DNA of 8,463 bases, taken from assembly GCA_028819955.1 (NCBI GenBank), contig JAPPKP010000080.1, forward strand, positions 1 through 8,463, in the 5' to 3' direction. Under the pieces are notes generated by a model. The model saw nothing but the letters and a program-made list of their open reading frames with translations. It was not told where the DNA came from and did not search any database. Of this stretch, positions 6,492-8,463 are shown piece after piece. The stretch comes from Rhodospirillaceae bacterium. GTDB taxonomy: Bacteria > Pseudomonadota > Alphaproteobacteria > UBA828. How positions within the stretch are numbered: the first letter of the stretch is position 1; every line of letters begins with the position of its first letter. The position numbers and the translations under genes are program-made.

Positions 6492-8216
6492 ATGGCTGAG
6501 AGCGAAGCGCAAGGCAGTGCCCATCCCTGGGAGAAGTCGTACCCCGAGAACGTCGACTGGAACGCGCCGCTTCCTACCGGTGCGCTTCACCGGCTGCTCG
6601 ACGATGCCGTCGCCCGCTTCGGCGACAGGCCCGCGATCGACTTCATGGACCGGATCACGACCTATCGGGAGCTCGGCGAGCAGGCGAACAAGGCGGCCCA
6701 AGGGTTCCAAAAGTTGGGCATCGCCAAGGGCAAGAAGGTCGGCATCTTCCTGCCGAACTGCCCGGCCTTCGTCGCCGTCTATTACGGCGTGCTCAAGGCC
6801 GGCGGGACGGTGGTCAACTACAACCCGCTCTACGCCATCGAAGAGATCAAGCATCAGATCGAGGATTCGGAGACCGATATCCTGGTCACCCTCGACCTCT
6901 CCATCCTCTACGACAAGGCCCGCCTCGCGCTCGACCAGACGCGCCTCACCCACCTCGTGATCGTCTCCATGGCGGAGATGCTGCCGGGGCTCAAGAAGCT
7001 GCTCTTCCCCATCGTCAAGCGCAGCGAGATCGCCAAGGTGCCGCGCGATTCCCGTCATCTGCGCCTCAGTGCGCTGCTCGACAACCCGGGCAGGCCCACG
7101 CCGGTCGAGATCGACGCCAAGGAAGACATCGCGGTGCTGCAATACACCGGCGGCACCACCGGCACCTCCAAGGGCGCGATGCTGACCCACGCCAACCTCA
7201 GCGCCAACGTGGCGCAGGGGGCGATGATGATGCCCGGTGCCGATGAAGGCTCCGAGGTCATGGTCGGCGTGTTGCCGCTCTTCCACGTCTTCGCCATGGC
7301 CGTGGTGATGAATTTCAGCATCAAGATCGGCGCCAAGATGATCCTGCTGCCGCGCTTCGAGCTCGATACCGTGCTCAAGGTCATCGACAAGAAGCGGCCG
7401 AGCTTCTTCCCGGCGGTGCCGACGATTTACATCGCCATCAACGGCCACCCCGACGTTGCGGCAGGCAAGTACGATCTCTCCTCCATCAAGCTCTGCCTCT
7501 CGGGCGGCGCCTCGCTGCCGCGCGAGGTGCAGGAGAAGTTCCAGGAACTCTCCGGCTGCACGCTGGTGGAAGGGTACGGCCTGAGCGAGACGGCGCCGAT
7601 CGCGACCTGCAATCCGACCACGCCCGGCGGCAGCCGCGAAGGCTCGCTCGGCGTGCCGGTGCCCGGCACCGTGGTCGACATCTGCTCCATCGACGAGCCC
7701 GAGAAGGTGTTGCCCCAGGGCGAGATCGGCGAGATCTGCATCTCCGGCCCGCAGGTGATGAAGGGCTACTGGAAGCGCGACGAGGAGAACGAGCGCGCCT
7801 TCGCCGGCGGGCGCTTCCACACCGGCGACGTCGGCCGGATCGACGAGGACGGCTACGTCTATCTCATCGACCGGCTCAAGGAGGTCATCATCGCCGGCGG
7901 CTACAATATCTATCCGCGCCACGTGGAGGAGGCGATCTACAAGCATCCGTCGGTGCTGGAGGTCACGGTCATCGGTGTCGACGACGCCCACCGCCAGCAG
8001 ACCGTCAAGGCCTTCGTCCGCCTCAAGGACGGCCAGAGCCTGACGGCCGACGCGCTGACCGACTTCCTCAAGGACAAGCTTTCGCCCATCGAGATGCCCA
8101 AGCAGATCGAGTTCCGCGACGAGCTGCCGAAGACCATCATCGGCAAGCTCTCCAAGAAGGAGCTGATTGCCGAAGAGGCTGCCAAGCAGGGCGCGGCTGC
8201 CGCCGGCTCCGGTTGA
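6492..8216 (+). CDS. fadD: Long-chain-fatty-acid--CoA ligase
   Basis: A 574-residue AMP-forming acyl-CoA synthetase that activates long-chain fatty acids for beta-oxidation or lipid synthesis. All core motifs are present: P-loop YTGGTTGTSKG (218-228), LPLFHVFAM (261-269), SGGASLP (337-343), YGLSE (362-366), Asp446 in HTGDVG, and the hinge DRLKEVIIAGGYNIYPRHVEE (460-480), which is close to the FadD signature. The catalytic Lys552 is in IIGKLSKKEL. The length is usual for alphaproteobacterial FadD. The start at 6492 is set by the strong ribosome binding site. An in-frame ATG at 6426 would add 22 residues of leader-like sequence and is less likely. The tail after about 560 is Ala/Gly-rich. The thiolase gene follows 54 bp downstream on the same strand, so the two are probably co-transcribed. 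It is divergent from, and only distantly similar to, the CaiC-like ligase. Confidence 0.94.
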   Translation: MAESEAQGSAHPWEKSYPENVDWNAPLPTGALHRLLDDAVARFGDRPAIDFMDRITTYRELGEQANKAAQGFQKLGIAKGKKVGIFLPNCPAFVAVYYGVLKAGGTVVNYNPLYAIEEIKHQIEDSETDILVTLDLSILYDKARLALDQTRLTHLVIVSMAEMLPGLKKLLFPIVKRSEIAKVPRDSRHLRLSALLDNPGRPTPVEIDAKEDIAVLQYTGGTTGTSKGAMLTHANLSANVAQGAMMMPGADEGSEVMVGVLPLFHVFAMAVVMNFSIKIGAKMILLPRFELDTVLKVIDKKRPSFFPAVPTIYIAINGHPDVAAGKYDLSSIKLCLSGGASLPREVQEKFQELSGCTLVEGYGLSETAPIATCNPTTPGGSREGSLGVPVPGTVVDICSIDEPEKVLPQGEIGEICISGPQVMKGYWKRDEENERAFAGGRFHTGDVGRIDEDGYVYLIDRLKEVIIAGGYNIYPRHVEEAIYKHPSVLEVTVIGVDDAHRQQTVKAFVRLKDGQSLTADALTDFLKDKLSPIEMPKQIEFRDELPKTIIGKLSKKELIAEEAAKQGAAAAGSG

Positions 8217-8257
8217 ACGCGGCCCGGCGCCGCCACACATAGCATCTGACCAAGCAC

Positions 8258-8261
8258 GAGG
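8258..8261 (+). promoter_or_regulatory. Ribosome binding site of the thiolase gene
   Basis: GAGG, 9 nt before the ATG at 8271. It is modest, but it is the only candidate in the 54-bp gap. No convincing terminator occurs in that gap, which fits read-through from fadD. Confidence 0.45.
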
Positions 8262-8270
8262 CCCCAGCCC

Positions 8271-8463
8271 ATGAATAATGCCGTCATTGCCGGCTATGTC
8301 CGTTCGCCCTTTCACTTCGCCCACAAGGGCGCGCTGGTCGAGAAGCGCCCCGACGATCTCGCCGCCGAGGTCGTGCAGGGCCTGCTCGCGCAGACCGGCG
8401 TCGATCCTGCCGAGATCGAGGACCTGATCATCGGCTGCGCCTTCCCCGAGGGCGAGCAGGGCT
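8271..8463 (+). CDS. Acetyl-CoA C-acyltransferase (thiolase), N-terminal part
   Basis: The frame is open from the ATG at 8271 to the window edge and gives 64 residues. It begins MNNAVIAGYVRSPFHFAHKG, followed by RPDDLAAEVVQGLL and a segment reading DPAEIEDLIIGCAFPEGEQG. This is the normal thiolase N-terminal core: the beta-strand with R-S/T-P-F, the DDL helix and the I-I-G-C-A-x-P-E-G-x-Q loop. The catalytic Cys, expected near residue 90, and the C-terminal His/Cys lie beyond the edge. Thiolases of this type cleave 3-ketoacyl-CoA in the last step of beta-oxidation. Position after fadD supports that role (FadA-like), but a biosynthetic acetyltransferase cannot be excluded from this part. The gene is truncated only by the window. 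Confidence 0.88.
   Translation, partial: MNNAVIAGYVRSPFHFAHKGALVEKRPDDLAAEVVQGLLAQTGVDPAEIEDLIIGCAFPEGEQG

Noticed and set aside
4666..8216. The two acyl-CoA ligases as a recent tandem duplication
   Set aside because: They share only the family motifs. Their lengths, hinge sequences and N-termini differ strongly, and they belong to different ANL branches (CaiC-like and FadD-like).
8219..8233. GCGGC-N5-GCCGC hairpin after fadD as a terminator
   Set aside because: The stem is only 5 bp and no T-tract follows. The thiolase gene begins shortly afterwards on the same strand, so read-through is more likely.
6411..8324. Minus-strand open frame of 637 codons antisense to fadD
   Set aside because: Low-complexity His/Asp/Leu-rich translation without motifs, running opposite a fadD with all its ligase motifs. 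It is a high-GC shadow.

Overview
This is a GC-rich (roughly two-thirds GC by eye), gene-dense bacterial chromosome segment. The protein families and wording of the motifs resemble high-GC Alphaproteobacteria, possibly Rhodospirillales-like. That placement is inferred from recognising the proteins, not from a marker gene. No rRNA, tRNA, insertion sequence, phage gene, CRISPR array or origin is visible, and no stretch above 200 bases lacks a gene.

Layout: (1) The left edge holds the last 60 codons of a plus-strand amidohydrolase, which ends inside the 3' end of the convergent gene. (2) From 6291 down to 166, six minus-strand genes lie head to tail with overlaps or gaps of at most 42 bp, so they probably form one operon. 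In transcription order they are a CaiC-like acyl-CoA ligase, a TPR protein fused to a 2-oxoglutarate/Fe(II) oxygenase, a minimal nucleotidyltransferase (MNT), a HEPN-domain protein, a DadA/PuuB-type FAD oxidoreductase, and a lysophospholipase-like alpha/beta hydrolase. (3) A 200-bp divergent control region (6292-6491) has a good sigma70-type promoter facing right, a perfect -35 hexamer facing left, and several short dyads. (4) On the right, plus-strand fadD (long-chain acyl-CoA ligase) is followed after 54 bp by the start of a thiolase cut by the window edge. These form a beta-oxidation gene pair.

Together the enzymes suggest acid activation and beta-oxidation on the right. On the left lies an uncharacterised accessory catabolic or modifying operon (acyl activation, hydroxylation, amine oxidation, ester hydrolysis). 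The most unusual point is a MNT-HEPN toxin-antitoxin-like pair sitting in the middle of that metabolic operon. Its HEPN partner shows no obvious RX4-6H RNase motif. No completely new system is evident; the operon combination is the part most worth following up.
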